Source of the DNA: Pseudomonadales bacterium
GTDB taxonomy: Bacteria > Pseudomonadota > Gammaproteobacteria > Pseudomonadales > DC-out160
Length of the DNA: 64,000 nt
Assembly (NCBI GenBank): GCA_019090455.1
Contig: JAHRWA010000077.1
Coordinates: 55,888-119,887, forward strand
Direction of reading: 5' to 3'
Shown here: positions 26,502 to 36,548 of the stretch, in pieces
Layout of the letters: every line of letters begins with the position of its first letter
How positions within the stretch are numbered: the stretch's first letter is position 1
Translations under genes and position numbers: made by a program
The notes under the pieces: generated by a model
Databases searched by the model: none
Seen by the model: only the letters and a program-made list of their open reading frames with translations
Told to the model about the DNA's origin: nothing

Positions 26502-26861
26502 ATGAGCGTTGATATGGAAATGACCCGATTGTTGGCAGATATGCAGACCATGCGAGCGAAAGTCATGGGTCCCGATATGTCGCAATCCAACACCATTAAT
26601 GGTGTGAATAATATCGATGGAGCGAATAAACCGGAAGGCGCTGAATTTTCCAATATGTTGAAAGATGCCATTAACAAAGTCAATGAGGTGCAGAAAGAAT
26701 CTGGAGAATTAAAAACCTCATTTCTTCAAGGCGACCCTACGGTGGATTTGGCACAAGTCATGATAGCGTCTCAAAAAGCAACGGTGGCATTTCAGGCAAT
26801 GACACAAGTGAGAAATAAGTTAGTCGATGCCTATAAAGACGTCATGAATATGCCGGTTTGA
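26502..26861 (+). CDS. fliE: Flagellar hook-basal body protein FliE
   Basis: 119 residues. The C-terminal half (FSNMLKDAINKVNEVQ, GDPTVDLAQVMIASQKA, AFQAMTQVRNKLVDAY) is the conserved FliE domain that joins the MS ring to the rod. The N-terminal ~45 residues are variable. A perfect AGGAGG stands eight bases before the ATG. The 80-nt gap after fleR holds no convincing sigma-54 site, so read-through from fleSR is likely. Confidence 0.93.
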   Translation: MSVDMEMTRLLADMQTMRAKVMGPDMSQSNTINGVNNIDGANKPEGAEFSNMLKDAINKVNEVQKESGELKTSFLQGDPTVDLAQVMIASQKATVAFQAMTQVRNKLVDAYKDVMNMPV

Positions 26862-26881
26862 CCCTATAAAGTTGAGAGTTT

Positions 26882-28552
26882 ATGGCTACTGATTTAACGC
26901 GTACTAACCCTGTTCTAGAAGGATTAAACAATCTCTCTATCATTAGGCAGCTAGGTCTGATGATAGGGTTGGCGGCCAGTGTTGCTATTGGTGCCGGTGT
27001 TGTACTTTGGTCGAAAGAGCCATCCTATCGGCCCTTGTACACCGATTTATCCAATCTTGATGCGAGTCAAATTGTTGGCGTTCTTGAGCAAGAGGACATT
27101 CTCTTTCAGATCGATACCAATACCGGCGTATTAATGGTGCAGTCCGATAAAATACATCAAGCACGCTTAAAACTCGCCTCTGCCGGCTATACCGGTACCA
27201 GTAATGCAGGTTATGAATTACTGGATAAAGAAAGTGGTTTTGGTACCAGTCAATTTATGGAGAAGGCGAAATACAGGCGCAGTATTGAAGGCGAACTGTC
27301 GAAAACCATTACCAGTATCAAAAATGTGAGAGCTGCCAGAGTGCATCTTGCCATTCCCAAGAAGACAGTCTTTCTCAATGACAAACGTCATCCCAGTGCA
27401 TCGGTACTTATTGATTTGCATCCAGGAAGGAAGTTGGCTAAGCCGCAAATCATTGCGGTGACTCACTTAGTAGCATCCAGTATTCCTGAGTTGACGGCGG
27501 AGTATGTCACGGTGGTGGATCAGTATGGCAATATGTTGTCGGATACTGAAGGTAGCGCAGAGATGATAGTGGCCGCGAAACAGCTGGAATACTCAGCCAA
27601 AATTGAACAACAGTACCAGGAAAGAATTGCAGAAATAATCGAGCCTTTGGTGGGAGCAGACAAATATCGGGTGCAAGTGTCGGCAGAGGTAGACTTTACC
27701 CTAGTAGAACAAACGGCCGAAACCTTTAATCCAGACTTACCAGCGGTGCGTAGTGAACAGACCCTGGATGAAAACACGGGAGCCAATGGTGCCGCATTGG
27801 GAATCCCTGGGGCTTTAAGTAACCAACCCCCGACTGAAGCGACAGTACCGGAAACTGCGGGAGCTGACGAAAACGAGAATAACAATACTGTATCAGCTGC
27901 CAATGGTAACTCTCGTTCACAAGCCACGCGAAATTTTGAACTCGATAGAACCATTAGCCATACTCGTTATCAGGCTGGAACCATTAAAAGAATAACAGTC
28001 GCCGTAGTGCTTGATGACAAAAGTACAACAGTGGGGGAAGGCAAAGAATCAGAGTTGGTGCGCACGCCTTTTTCTGCCGATGAGATGGAGCGTATATCGA
28101 TATTGATCAAGGATACCATCGGATTTTCTGGTGCACGAGGTGATCGAGTTAATGTTTTGAATCAAGCTTTCGTTGCGCGCCAAATTGATGATGCCAGTGC
28201 ATTGCCTGAAGAATCGATATTTGAACAGGCTTGGATCTGGGAATTGGGTAAACAAAGTCTTGGTGCCATATTTTTATTAATACTGGTGATGGCCGTTCTA
28301 CGCCCCATCCTAAAAAGTTTGGCCTCCGCAGGGGAAAGCGCCGGTCTACCGGATCTGCCTGAACAGATGGAGCTGGCCCCAGAACCTGAGTTGGAGGAGG
28401 AAGTGACTATTTCGGGAGGGCCCGAAACTTTGTTGCCAGGCCCAGAGCAAAGTTATGAAGCACAACTGAATGCGGTGAAAGGTATGATTGCAGATGATCC
28501 TCGACGTGTAGCGCAAGTGGTTAAAACTTGGTTAGCGCAAGGAGCTGAATAA
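26882..28552 (+). CDS. fliF: Flagellar MS-ring protein FliF
   Basis: 556 residues. Two membrane segments bracket the protein (about 22-43, LGLMIGLAASVAIGAGVVL, and about 455-475, LGAIFLLILVMAVLRPI). Between them are the two ring-building motifs (YRPLYTDLSNLDASQIVGVL and the YscJ-like region with GYELLDKESGFGTSQFME) and a Gly/Ala/Asn-rich loop around 285-345. The C-terminal tail binds FliG. The next gene, fliG, starts directly after the stop. Confidence 0.95.
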   Translation: MATDLTRTNPVLEGLNNLSIIRQLGLMIGLAASVAIGAGVVLWSKEPSYRPLYTDLSNLDASQIVGVLEQEDILFQIDTNTGVLMVQSDKIHQARLKLASAGYTGTSNAGYELLDKESGFGTSQFMEKAKYRRSIEGELSKTITSIKNVRAARVHLAIPKKTVFLNDKRHPSASVLIDLHPGRKLAKPQIIAVTHLVASSIPELTAEYVTVVDQYGNMLSDTEGSAEMIVAAKQLEYSAKIEQQYQERIAEIIEPLVGADKYRVQVSAEVDFTLVEQTAETFNPDLPAVRSEQTLDENTGANGAALGIPGALSNQPPTEATVPETAGADENENNNTVSAANGNSRSQATRNFELDRTISHTRYQAGTIKRITVAVVLDDKSTTVGEGKESELVRTPFSADEMERISILIKDTIGFSGARGDRVNVLNQAFVARQIDDASALPEESIFEQAWIWELGKQSLGAIFLLILVMAVLRPILKSLASAGESAGLPDLPEQMELAPEPELEEEVTISGGPETLLPGPEQSYEAQLNAVKGMIADDPRRVAQVVKTWLAQGAE

Positions 28553-29569
28553 ATGGCTCAAGATATGGCTAACGCAGATTTTGACCCGTTGCAGCAATCG
28601 GCCATATTGCTCATGTCTCTTGGTGAGGAGGAAGCGGCAGAAGTTCTTAAGCATATGGGGCCGAAAGAAGTGCAGCGTTTAGGGCACGCGATGGCCCGCC
28701 TTCAAAACGTGACTCGAGAGCAAGTGGAAGAGGTTCTCGGTAATTTTATCGAAGTGGTTCGGGATCAAACGAGTTTGGGTGTTGGTTCCGAAAGCTACAT
28801 TAAAAATATGCTGGTGCAAGCTCTCGGTGAAGATAAAGCGGGAGGACTTGTCGATCGCATATTGATGGGGGGTAATACCTCCGGGCTAGATACGCTAAAG
28901 TGGATGGACTCGCGCGCCGTTTCAGACATCATTCGCTTTGAGCATCCGCAAATTCAAGCCATCGTCGTGGCCTACCTCGATCCTGACCAAGCGGCTGAGG
29001 TGTTGGCCTTTATGGATGAACGGGTGATTCTGGATATCATTATGAGAATCGCATCCATCGATAGTATCCAGCCCCAAGCATTACAAGAGCTTAATGATAT
29101 TCTCGAAAAACAATTTGCATCCGCAACGACTTCATCATCCGCAAAATTAGGCGGGATAAAATGCACCGCTGATATTATGAATTTCTTGGATACCTCCGCA
29201 GAATCACAATTGATAGAATCTATTAAAGAGATCGATGAAGATTTAGCTCAGGAAATAACAGACCTCATGTTTGTGTTTGATAATCTGAAAGAAGTGGATG
29301 ACAGAGGGATTCAAGCGCTGCTACGGGAAGTTTCCTCAGAAGTATTAATACTCGCTTTGAAAGGGGCGGATGAAGAGGTGCAAGAGAAAATCTTTGGTAA
29401 TATGTCTAAGAGGGCTGCGGAACTGCTTAAGGATGACCTAGAGGCGAAGGGTCCTGTCAAAGTCAGCGAAGTCGAATCAGCGCAAAAAGAAATATTGTCA
29501 ATTGCTAGGCGAATGTCCGATGCGGGCGAAATTGTGTTGGGAGGTAAAGGCGGGGAGGAAATGATTTAG
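28553..29569 (+). CDS. fliG: Flagellar motor switch protein FliG
   Basis: 338 residues of the usual length. It shows QQSAILLMSLGEEEAAEVL (N domain, FliF contact), FEHPQIQAIVVAYLDPDQAAEVL (middle domain with the EHPQ motif that binds FliM) and the C-terminal torque domain with DLMFVFDNLKEVDDRGIQ and its charged helix. It couples the MotAB stator to rotor rotation. There are no bases between the fliF stop and its ATG. Confidence 0.95.
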   Translation: MAQDMANADFDPLQQSAILLMSLGEEEAAEVLKHMGPKEVQRLGHAMARLQNVTREQVEEVLGNFIEVVRDQTSLGVGSESYIKNMLVQALGEDKAGGLVDRILMGGNTSGLDTLKWMDSRAVSDIIRFEHPQIQAIVVAYLDPDQAAEVLAFMDERVILDIIMRIASIDSIQPQALQELNDILEKQFASATTSSSAKLGGIKCTADIMNFLDTSAESQLIESIKEIDEDLAQEITDLMFVFDNLKEVDDRGIQALLREVSSEVLILALKGADEEVQEKIFGNMSKRAAELLKDDLEAKGPVKVSEVESAQKEILSIARRMSDAGEIVLGGKGGEEMI

Positions 29570-29632
29570 GGTTTAAAAGGTGTCTTTTATAAGAATTATT
29601 TTTTAAAAAGTGTTTTATGGGGAGTCTAGTGG

Positions 29633-30481
29633 GTGACAGGTTTTAGAAAAAAAACAGCGGAGGAACTCGATCAACCCAATGTTCTCGGACCAGGCGAAGG
29701 GGCTGAAGGCAGCGGGGTAGAAGGCAGAGGGGTAGAAGGAGACCTTTCTGCGTATGACCGCTGGGAGGCACCTGCAGTGGCGGAACAAGCTGAACTAGGC
29801 AATGAAATCGTGGCTGGTACCGGTTACAAAATTGGTAGTATCAAACCACCCACTGTGCAGGACCTGGAAGCAGTTCGTAAAAAAGCCTATGAAGAGGGTT
29901 TTAAGGAAGGTAAAGACAAAGGTTACGCCGCGGGTCATGATTTGGGGATAAAGAAAGGAGAAGAAGAAAAGAAATCGGAAACAGCACTTATTGCCCAAGT
30001 TGCCCGAGCATTGATGGAACCCATCGATCAGCAGGATCAAGCGTTAGAAAACGCCCTTTTATCGATGGTCGTACAAATCAGTAAGTTGATTCTCAAACGA
30101 GAGCTCTATATCGACAGCTCAAAAGTGATGACAATCGTGCGCGAAGCGCTGACCACGTTAAATTGTGGTAGCCAGAAAATAAAAATATTATTACATCCTT
30201 CTGATCTCGCGAATATTCTACCAGAGATAAAAAAATTGCCTGATTACCAAGAGTCTTGGAAAATCATTGCGCGACCTGGCCTGTCTCCTGGTGGTTGTAT
30301 CATCGAAAGTAACGAGGGATTTGTCGATGCGACAGTAGACCGTAGAGTGGAGCAACTCATCAACCAAATCTACTCCGAAACGATTCCAGAGGACGTCAAC
30401 AGCGACACAGATCCTAAATCTAGCCAACAAAAATCCGAATTCCTAAACGACGAGGATACTCCTTTTGACGAACAGCCCTGA
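29633..30481 (+). CDS. fliH: Flagellar assembly protein FliH
   Basis: 282 residues. A variable N-terminus with a short Gly/Glu repeat ([13 protein letters not shown]) is followed by [21 protein letters not shown], a GxxxG-type helix typical of FliH, and the C-terminal FliH/HrpE domain ([37 protein letters not shown]). FliH regulates the FliI ATPase and docks it at the C ring. It begins with GTG. The acidic C-terminal tail of about 25 residues is not conserved. Confidence 0.92.
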   Translation: MTGFRKKTAEELDQPNVLGPGEGAEGSGVEGRGVEGDLSAYDRWEAPAVAEQAELGNEIVAGTGYKIGSIKPPTVQDLEAVRKKAYEEGFKEGKDKGYAAGHDLGIKKGEEEKKSETALIAQVARALMEPIDQQDQALENALLSMVVQISKLILKRELYIDSSKVMTIVREALTTLNCGSQKIKILLHPSDLANILPEIKKLPDYQESWKIIARPGLSPGGCIIESNEGFVDATVDRRVEQLINQIYSETIPEDVNSDTDPKSSQQKSEFLNDEDTPFDEQP

Positions 30482-30489
30482 GAAAAGCT

Positions 30490-31875
30490 TTGCCTCCTAA
30501 TAATAATCCTTATCTAAAAAACCGATCAGCCTTGGCTCCTCGTCTTTCGCGCTACGAAGCCTACTATCAATCTATGCCCCCCTTAATACGTGAAGGCAAA
30601 CTCACTAGAATGGTAGGTATGACATTGGAGGCAGTAGGTTGCAATGTCTCTATTGGTGGTCGCTGTCATATTCAATCTGAAGGAACTGAACGGGTGGAAG
30701 CCGAAGTGGTGGGGTTCTCAGGGGAAAAGATTTACCTAATGCCAGTAGGGCCTGTAGATGGACTTAAACCCGGAGCGAGCGTTTATCCTGCCAGTGGAGT
30801 GTGTCGGGTACCGGTTGGAGACGAATTGCTAGGTCGTGTTATTAATGGCAAAGGTGAGGTGATTGACGGAAAGCCAGAATTAAAATCGGAAGAGAGTGGT
30901 TCGCTAGTGGGGGTCAGCATCAATCCGCTGCATCGTCATCCCATAGATCAACCACTGGATGTGGGCATCCGAACGATCAATGCGCTTCTGACGATTGGAA
31001 TAGGGCAGCGCATGGGCTTATTTGCCGGTAGTGGCGTGGGCAAAAGTGTTCTGCTGGGCATGATGACTAAGTACACCACAGCGGATGTCATCGTCGTGGG
31101 CTTGATAGGGGAACGTGGCCGAGAAGTGAAGGAGTTTATTGAAACGATTTTGGGCGAAGAAGGGATGAAGCGATCTGTGGTGGTGGCGTCACCCGCAGAT
31201 GATCCCCCTTTATTGAGAATTCATGGCGCGATGATGGCCACCGCGATTGCTGAACACTTTAGAGATAAGGGTAAAAACGTTTTACTCTTGATGGATTCTT
31301 TGACGCGCTTTGCCCAGGCACAACGTGAAATCGCATTAGCCGTTGGTGAACCACCAGCAACGAAGGGCTATCCGCCTTCCGTGTTTGCAAAGTTACCGCA
31401 ATTGGTGGAAAGGGCAGGGAATGGCAAGAAGGGGCAGGGTTCAATTACGGCATTCTATACGGTATTAACGGAAGGAGATGATGTTCAAGATCCCGTTGCC
31501 GATGCAGCCAGAGCAATTCTCGATGGCCATATCGTTTTAAATCGACGGTTAGCGGAAGAGGGAATCTATCCGGCCATTGACATTGAAGCGTCCATTAGTC
31601 GTGTTATGCCCAATATCGTTAGTGCAGAGTCATTGGCTCAGGCTCAAAAATTCAAACAGGTTTATTCCGCTTATGAGCAGGCAAAAGATCTTATTAGTGT
31701 TGGCGCTTATGCCATGGGGAGTGATCCCGAGATTGATTTTGCGATAGACAAGAGGTTCGCGTTTCGAGAATTTTTGAAACAAGATTTGGAATCTAAAGTT
31801 AATCTTGAACCTGCTAACGCGAAATTGCAGGAAGTCCTGAAAGTGGAAGAGAAGCATCTACCCAGTGTGACCTGA
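30490..31875 (+). CDS. fliI: Flagellum-specific export ATPase FliI
   Basis: 461 residues, full length for the family. Walker A is [45 protein letters not shown] (Walker B) and [16 protein letters not shown] are all FliI/F1-beta-like signatures. It powers substrate unloading at the export gate. The predicted start is TTG (30490), nine bases after the fliH stop; no ATG is near, and the family N-terminus is variable, so the exact start is uncertain. Confidence 0.95.
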   Translation: MPPNNNPYLKNRSALAPRLSRYEAYYQSMPPLIREGKLTRMVGMTLEAVGCNVSIGGRCHIQSEGTERVEAEVVGFSGEKIYLMPVGPVDGLKPGASVYPASGVCRVPVGDELLGRVINGKGEVIDGKPELKSEESGSLVGVSINPLHRHPIDQPLDVGIRTINALLTIGIGQRMGLFAGSGVGKSVLLGMMTKYTTADVIVVGLIGERGREVKEFIETILGEEGMKRSVVVASPADDPPLLRIHGAMMATAIAEHFRDKGKNVLLLMDSLTRFAQAQREIALAVGEPPATKGYPPSVFAKLPQLVERAGNGKKGQGSITAFYTVLTEGDDVQDPVADAARAILDGHIVLNRRLAEEGIYPAIDIEASISRVMPNIVSAESLAQAQKFKQVYSAYEQAKDLISVGAYAMGSDPEIDFAIDKRFAFREFLKQDLESKVNLEPANAKLQEVLKVEEKHLPSVT

Positions 31876-32051
31876 TTGGCTAGGGTGTTACGTGATTGAA
31901 AAATGAAAATAGACTGAATAAGGCAATATAGGCGGTCTTTATAGCCAAATTATACTACGCTTTTTGTGTACGCTAATTTAAATCATATTAATTCGTTCAC
32001 GATTGGCAGTCACATTAGCTATAAGTCATAAGTCATAAGGGAATTGCGAAA

Positions 32052-32498
32052 GTGAAAAAATCAAAACGTCTTCTACCGGTCCAGAAACTGAATAAAATGA
32101 GAGAAGACGATGCCGCTAAAATGGTCGGTTTTGCGAGGCAGGAAGTTATCAAGCAGGAGGAACAGTTGCAGGGATTAATTCAATATAGAGAAGAGTATCA
32201 AGCCAGTATTACGGTAGGTTCTTCTCCAACGGGTCAACAGCTTCAAGATTTCCATAGCTTTTTGATCAGCCTCAATATAGCGATTGATCAGCAAGAAAGT
32301 AAATTGCTCGAAGTTCGAGGACAGCTAGAGGATACAATCAATCAGTGGGAAAAAGCGCACGGCAAGCTAAAGGTGATGAGTAAACTCATTACTCGATATG
32401 AAGCCGAAGAAGACGTTTGTGAAAACCGAAATGAGCAGAAAATAATAGATGATTTACCCAAGAGAGATAAAGCGGGAGGGCAACAATTCAAGCTCTAG
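32052..32498 (+). CDS. fliJ: Flagellar export chaperone FliJ
   Basis: 148 residues, almost wholly helical and charged, a two-helix coiled coil: SKRLLPVQKLNKMREDDAAKMV at the start is the FliJ entry motif, and QQLQDFHSFLISLNIAI follows. Family role: escort of chaperones and coupling of FliI to FlhA. It starts with GTG after a 176-nt gap from fliI. The gap contains ATAAGTCATAAGTCATAAG, a 9-bp repeat, but no clear promoter. Confidence 0.85.
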   Translation: MKKSKRLLPVQKLNKMREDDAAKMVGFARQEVIKQEEQLQGLIQYREEYQASITVGSSPTGQQLQDFHSFLISLNIAIDQQESKLLEVRGQLEDTINQWEKAHGKLKVMSKLITRYEAEEDVCENRNEQKIIDDLPKRDKAGGQQFKL

Positions 32499-32861
32499 AT
32501 AACATTCTTAATAATAATATGTTCGTAGTGTTGCCACTTTTATAGCTGTACCTTATAAGTTCCTCTTCGTTTACAAAAGCCCATCATAAAGTCACTTGAC
32601 AAAAATATTATTTTTCAGACTCTTAGCTTACCGAGATTGGCTCGGTGAGTTGCCGAGCTATTTTGAGCTGCTCGGTACATCGTAATATTGTCAAATTGTT
32701 AGCTAATCTGATCACAGTAAGTCGCGGCAAGCTTTTTTAATGGAGCTACTCTTAGATGAACAGTTCATAGATCATTTGATTATTGAATGTGGAATGCTGG
32801 TAGTTGAATGTTGAAAGTTAGTAGTTGAATGCTGAATGTAGGATATCGTTAGGGCTGAAAA
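32499..32861. other. Intergenic region at the flagellar/second chemosensory junction
   Basis: 363 nt with no gene-like frame. It separates fliJ from the STAS-cheY-cheA group, so it should hold that operon's promoter. It contains a cluster of CCGAG/CTCGG inverted motifs (32630-32675), an isolated TTGACA at 32596 without a good -10, and degenerate ~21-bp direct repeats with TAGTTGAATG near 32790-32842. Confidence 0.5.
32630..32675 (+). repeat. Paired CCGAG/CTCGG hairpins upstream of the STAS gene
   Basis: ACCGAG (32630-32635) pairs with CTCGGT (32641-32646) over a 5-nt loop, and CCGAGC (32653-32658) pairs with GCTCGG (32670-32675) over an 11-nt loop. Four related arms in 46 nt look like operator half-sites or two small RNA hairpins. 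No T tract follows, so it is not a classical terminator. Confidence 0.45.
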
Positions 32862-33140
32862 ATGAGTGATGCAAATACCATTGTTTTGGAAGGTGTAGTG
32901 GATATTAGCCGTGCTGAATCGCTTTACGGGGAATTCGAAAAGTCGATTGGCAACGGTGGGAATATCACGATTAAGAGTAAAGGACTTGATCGCATCGACA
33001 CGTCGATCATTCAAGTGATATTAGCGGCAAAACAGTCAGTGGAGGAGCACCATTCTGAAATGATTTGGCAGCCTCCATCGGAAGCGATGAAGAATACGGC
33101 CCGACTACTGGGTGTGGATGAAATTTTTGGGTTGCAATAA
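32862..33140 (+). CDS. STAS-domain protein of the second chemosensory operon
   Basis: 92 residues, a small STAS/anti-sigma-antagonist-like domain: it begins NTIVLEGVVDISRAESLY and has LDRIDTSIIQVILAA, where the T-S pair occupies the usual phosphorylation loop. It closes with NTARLLGVDEIFGL. In Vibrio cholerae cluster III a STAS gene likewise sits next to cheY and cheA. The molecular partner is unknown. Confidence 0.8.
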   Translation: MSDANTIVLEGVVDISRAESLYGEFEKSIGNGGNITIKSKGLDRIDTSIIQVILAAKQSVEEHHSEMIWQPPSEAMKNTARLLGVDEIFGLQ

Positions 33141-33241
33141 CGCGTATTGAATCAATTTTTATAAATGGAAATTAATAGCAGGCAACGAAGCATGGGAAGT
33201 TAGCACGTGTGTTGCTGCGAAAAGGCGCTGGAGTAAGTTAG

Positions 33242-33604
33242 ATGACAAAGATATTAGCGGTAGATGACTCTACCTCCATGAGACAAATGGTCACGTTCAC
33301 GTTAAAGGGGGCGGGCTATGATGTGATCGAGGCGGCGGATGGCCAAGAGGCCTTTGATAAAGCCAAGGGTGATCAAGTGGATCTTGTTTTGTCTGATGTA
33401 AATATGCCGGTGATGGATGGAATTACGTTGATCAAGAGTTTACGTGGACTCGATAGCTATAAGTTTACGCCAATGCTAATGCTGACCACAGAATCTGCTG
33501 GTGATAAAAAGATGGAGGGCAAAGCGGCGGGTGCAACGGGTTGGATAGTGAAACCCTTTAATCCCGATCAGCTGTTATCTACGATAAAGAAAGTACTCGG
33601 GTAA
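33242..33604 (+). CDS. Single-domain response regulator, CheY-like (second chemosensory operon)
   Basis: 120 residues, receiver only. D8/D9 form the acid pocket, D52 in LVLSDVNMPVMDG is the phospho-acceptor, T82/T83 in MLTTES the switch residue, and K103 in IVKPF the conserved lysine. It should accept phosphate from the CheA encoded next (33685). It is distinct from the flagellar CheY at 59545, which is followed by cheZ; no cheZ accompanies this copy. Confidence 0.9.
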   Translation: MTKILAVDDSTSMRQMVTFTLKGAGYDVIEAADGQEAFDKAKGDQVDLVLSDVNMPVMDGITLIKSLRGLDSYKFTPMLMLTTESAGDKKMEGKAAGATGWIVKPFNPDQLLSTIKKVLG

Positions 33605-33684
33605 GACGGTTTTCAAATGCTTGGGAAGGGCTTTTTTTTCATTTCTCGAGTAGGATTATTTTTAAATGGACGTAGGGAAATAGA

Positions 33685-35928
33685 ATGAGTATCGATCTTA
33701 GTCAGTTTCATCAGGTATTTTTCGAAGAGAGCTTTGAAGGGCTTGATGCGATGGAATCGAATCTTTTGGAACTTGAATGCGAGACCGTAGATTCAGAAGT
33801 GATTAACACCATTTTTCGAGCCGCACATTCTATCAAAGGCGGTAGCGGTACTTTTGGATTTACTGAAATAGCCGAATTCACGCATATTCTGGAAACTTTA
33901 CTTGATGAAATTCGGGAAGGTAGCCGTAACCTAACCGTAGACATGGTGGATCTATTTCTTCAGTCGGTAGACTGTCTTCGAGAAATGATGCAGCAAATTC
34001 AAGACGGTACTGAAGTTGAAAAAGACACCCCCAAAGAATTAGCACAGGCATTTGAAAAATATCTTAACTCAGAAAACTCTGAGAACAACGTCTCTGATAG
34101 TTCAGGGACGAGAGTAGGTGATGCGAGTTCCACTGTGGGATCTGAAGCAGAAGCCAGAACCGAAGCAGGTGACACAAATGGAGCGGGAGTAGTTGTAGCG
34201 CCTGGCGGAAGACGCTGGGAGATAAAGTTCAGACCTAACGTCGATATGTTGCGTACGGGCAATGAGCCCGCGCGTATGTTTCGCGAACTGGATTCACTCG
34301 GACATTATCACTGTAAAGTGGATACAAGTCAGCTATCGAAATTTAGTGCCTTGGAGCCGGAAAGCAGTTTCTTAGCGTGGAATATCTCTTTATCTGGCGA
34401 TGTCAGTCGGGAACAGATTGAAGAGGTATTTGAATGGGTAGCAGATGATTGCGAATTACTGATCGAGGAAATACAGAGTGAAGAGGCTGGAATTGTTGCA
34501 GTCGATGAATCAAAGGTTGATGAACTAAAGATCGATGAACTAAAGATCGATGAACGAAAGGTCGAGTCCAACGAAAGTAAAGTGGCAGAAATTGGCGCGA
34601 CTGAAGCGAGGTCTGCAGAAACTAATGTGACAGATGCAGCCGAGAGCGATGATCCTGATACCAAACAAGAAGCTATCAAAGCTAAAAAGGAATCGGGAAA
34701 AGCGAAAGAAAACAGCTCGATACGCGTCGGCACAGAAAAAATTGATTCACTGGTTAACTTAGTGGGCGAGCTTGTCATCACCCAATCCATGCTAAGTCAG
34801 ATAGGCGAAGATTTCACGGTAGAGGATTTGTCTCGATTAAAAGAAGGGTTGGGGCAGCTGGAACATAATACCCGTGATTTACAGGAGAGCGTGCTACGTA
34901 TACGTATGCTGCCCATTAACTTTACCTTCAGTCGATTCCCACGCTTGATTCGTGATCTTAGTCGCCAATTGGATAAGAAGGTAGAGTTGAAAATTATTGG
35001 TGAGGAAACGGAACTCGATAAAACGGTAATGGAAAAAATTGGTGACCCTATTGTTCATTTGGTGAGAAATTCCATGGATCACGGTTTGGAATCTCCGGAA
35101 GTCCGATTGGCAGCCGGAAAAGATGAAACCGGATTGTTAACGCTTTCTGCTTATCACCAAGGCGGTAATATTGTTATCCAAGTCAAAGATGATGGTGCGG
35201 GTCTGAATAAAGAAAGAATACTCCAGAAAGCGGTTGAGAATGGTTTGGTAGGAGAAAAAGAAACGCTTAGCGCTGAACAAATCAATGATCTGGTTTTTCG
35301 TCCCGGATTCTCGACGGCCAGTGAAATAACGGATGTATCCGGTCGCGGAGTGGGTATGGATGTGGTTCGGCGAAATATTCAGGAGCTCAATGGTACGGTT
35401 GAGGTAGTTTCCGAGGAGGGTAAGGGATGTGTCTTTACGATTCGCCTACCGCTAACCCTCGCGATATTGGATGGTCAGTTGATTCGGGTGGGTGACTGCA
35501 CCTACATTCTACCATTGGTATCCATTATTGAATCACTACAAGTAGAACCCGAGCTCGTCAGTCATGTTGCTGGAGGGTGTGAGGTGTTGAGTTTACGAGA
35601 TGAATACATTCCTATCGTAAATCTCTGGGACACCTTTAAAGTCGAACCGGATAGCAAAAGTATCGAAGATAGCATACTCATCGTACTTGAGAGTGAAAAT
35701 CACAAAGTGGGTTTGGTAGTTGATGAGTTGATGGCCCAACAGCAAGTGGTGATCAAGAGTATGGAAACTAATTACGAAAGAGTCGGCGGTGTCTCTGGTG
35801 CTACCATCTTAGGTGACGGTAGAGTATCGCTGATATTAGATATTGTGGGAATAGTAAAAATGGCAGGTACGCAGGCTAGCGAACGAGGCAAAGTGCTAGA
35901 TTTCCCTAGCAAGCATAAAGCGGCCTGA
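33685..35928 (+). CDS. cheA: Chemotaxis histidine kinase CheA (second chemosensory operon)
   Basis: 747 residues. P1 (Hpt) has H48 in RAAHSIKGGSGTFGF; a long acidic, repeat-bearing linker (~120-345) follows, with an apparent P2-like segment at 170-265; P3 begins IRVGTEKIDSLVNLVGELVI; P4 has HLVRNSMDHGLE (N box), DDGAGL and SDVSGRGVGMDVV-type G boxes; P5 (CheW-like) ends the protein. All catalytic features are intact. A 4 x 15-bp repeat (34504-34563) encodes DELKI-type units in the linker. It lies in STAS-cheY-cheA-cheW-cheR-cheD-cheB order. Confidence 0.93.
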   Translation: MSIDLSQFHQVFFEESFEGLDAMESNLLELECETVDSEVINTIFRAAHSIKGGSGTFGFTEIAEFTHILETLLDEIREGSRNLTVDMVDLFLQSVDCLREMMQQIQDGTEVEKDTPKELAQAFEKYLNSENSENNVSDSSGTRVGDASSTVGSEAEARTEAGDTNGAGVVVAPGGRRWEIKFRPNVDMLRTGNEPARMFRELDSLGHYHCKVDTSQLSKFSALEPESSFLAWNISLSGDVSREQIEEVFEWVADDCELLIEEIQSEEAGIVAVDESKVDELKIDELKIDERKVESNESKVAEIGATEARSAETNVTDAAESDDPDTKQEAIKAKKESGKAKENSSIRVGTEKIDSLVNLVGELVITQSMLSQIGEDFTVEDLSRLKEGLGQLEHNTRDLQESVLRIRMLPINFTFSRFPRLIRDLSRQLDKKVELKIIGEETELDKTVMEKIGDPIVHLVRNSMDHGLESPEVRLAAGKDETGLLTLSAYHQGGNIVIQVKDDGAGLNKERILQKAVENGLVGEKETLSAEQINDLVFRPGFSTASEITDVSGRGVGMDVVRRNIQELNGTVEVVSEEGKGCVFTIRLPLTLAILDGQLIRVGDCTYILPLVSIIESLQVEPELVSHVAGGCEVLSLRDEYIPIVNLWDTFKVEPDSKSIEDSILIVLESENHKVGLVVDELMAQQQVVIKSMETNYERVGGVSGATILGDGRVSLILDIVGIVKMAGTQASERGKVLDFPSKHKAA
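34504..34563 (+). repeat. 15-bp tandem repeat in the second cheA
   Basis: Four copies of a unit close to GATGAACTAAAGATC encode DESKV-DELKI-DELKI-DERKV in the disordered linker after P1. The middle two copies are identical, which suggests recent duplication. Confidence 0.85.
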
Positions 35929-36008
35929 TGATGACATGTCGGCGTCATGCTTGTTTAGGTGGCCCATTAAAGAATCAATCAAAAATCTCATTTGTCGGAG
36001 AGTAGGTG

Positions 36009-36548
36009 ATGGAAAGTAAAGAAGAAGCAGTAACTGAATCTGCCGATCATTCAATGATGATGAATGATGATGGCGCGGTGGATACTGAACAGTATCTCAC
36101 TTTCATAATGGCGGATGAAGAGTATGGCGTTGATATACTCAGCGTACAAGAAATCCGTGGTTGGGAAACGGCGACGCCGATTCCCAACGCACCGACTCAT
36201 GTTAAAGGGGTTATCAATTTACGCGGGACTATCGTTCCTATCGTGGATTTGCGGCAAAGATTTGGTATCGCTTCTACTGATTATGGACCGCTAACGGTTG
36301 TTATTGTATTGAAGGTAGAAAAAGATCACAAAGAACGAGTGATGGGTATTGTTGTTGATGCGGTATCCGATGTTTACAGTTTGAGTGCGGGTATGATGAA
36401 GGATGCACCGGATCTTGGCGAAAAAGTCAGTACGCGTTTTCTCAAAGGCCTGGCCACAATAGATAAGAAAATGGTCATCCTATTGGATATCAATGAGCTC
36501 TTATCCAACGATGAGATTCCTGAAATGTCTCCGACAGAAGCAGCCTAA
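36009..36548 (+). CDS. cheW: Chemotaxis coupling protein CheW (second chemosensory operon)
   Basis: About 179 residues. The CheW core contains EYGVDILSVQEIRGWETATPIP, HVKGVINLRGTIVPIVDLRQRF and VMGIVVDAVSDVYSL, all typical. The N-terminal ~25 residues are an acidic, Met-rich tail. ATG at 36009 is preferred over the upstream GTG (36006). Its stop shares one base with the cheR start (TAATG), so the two are coupled. It links receptors to the CheA at 33685. Confidence 0.93.
   Translation: MESKEEAVTESADHSMMMNDDGAVDTEQYLTFIMADEEYGVDILSVQEIRGWETATPIPNAPTHVKGVINLRGTIVPIVDLRQRFGIASTDYGPLTVVIVLKVEKDHKERVMGIVVDAVSDVYSLSAGMMKDAPDLGEKVSTRFLKGLATIDKKMVILLDINELLSNDEIPEMSPTEAA

Noticed and set aside
32596..32624. 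TTGACA as -35 of a promoter for the STAS operon
   Set aside because: At 16-18 nt downstream there is only GACTCT/ACTCTT, not a credible -10.
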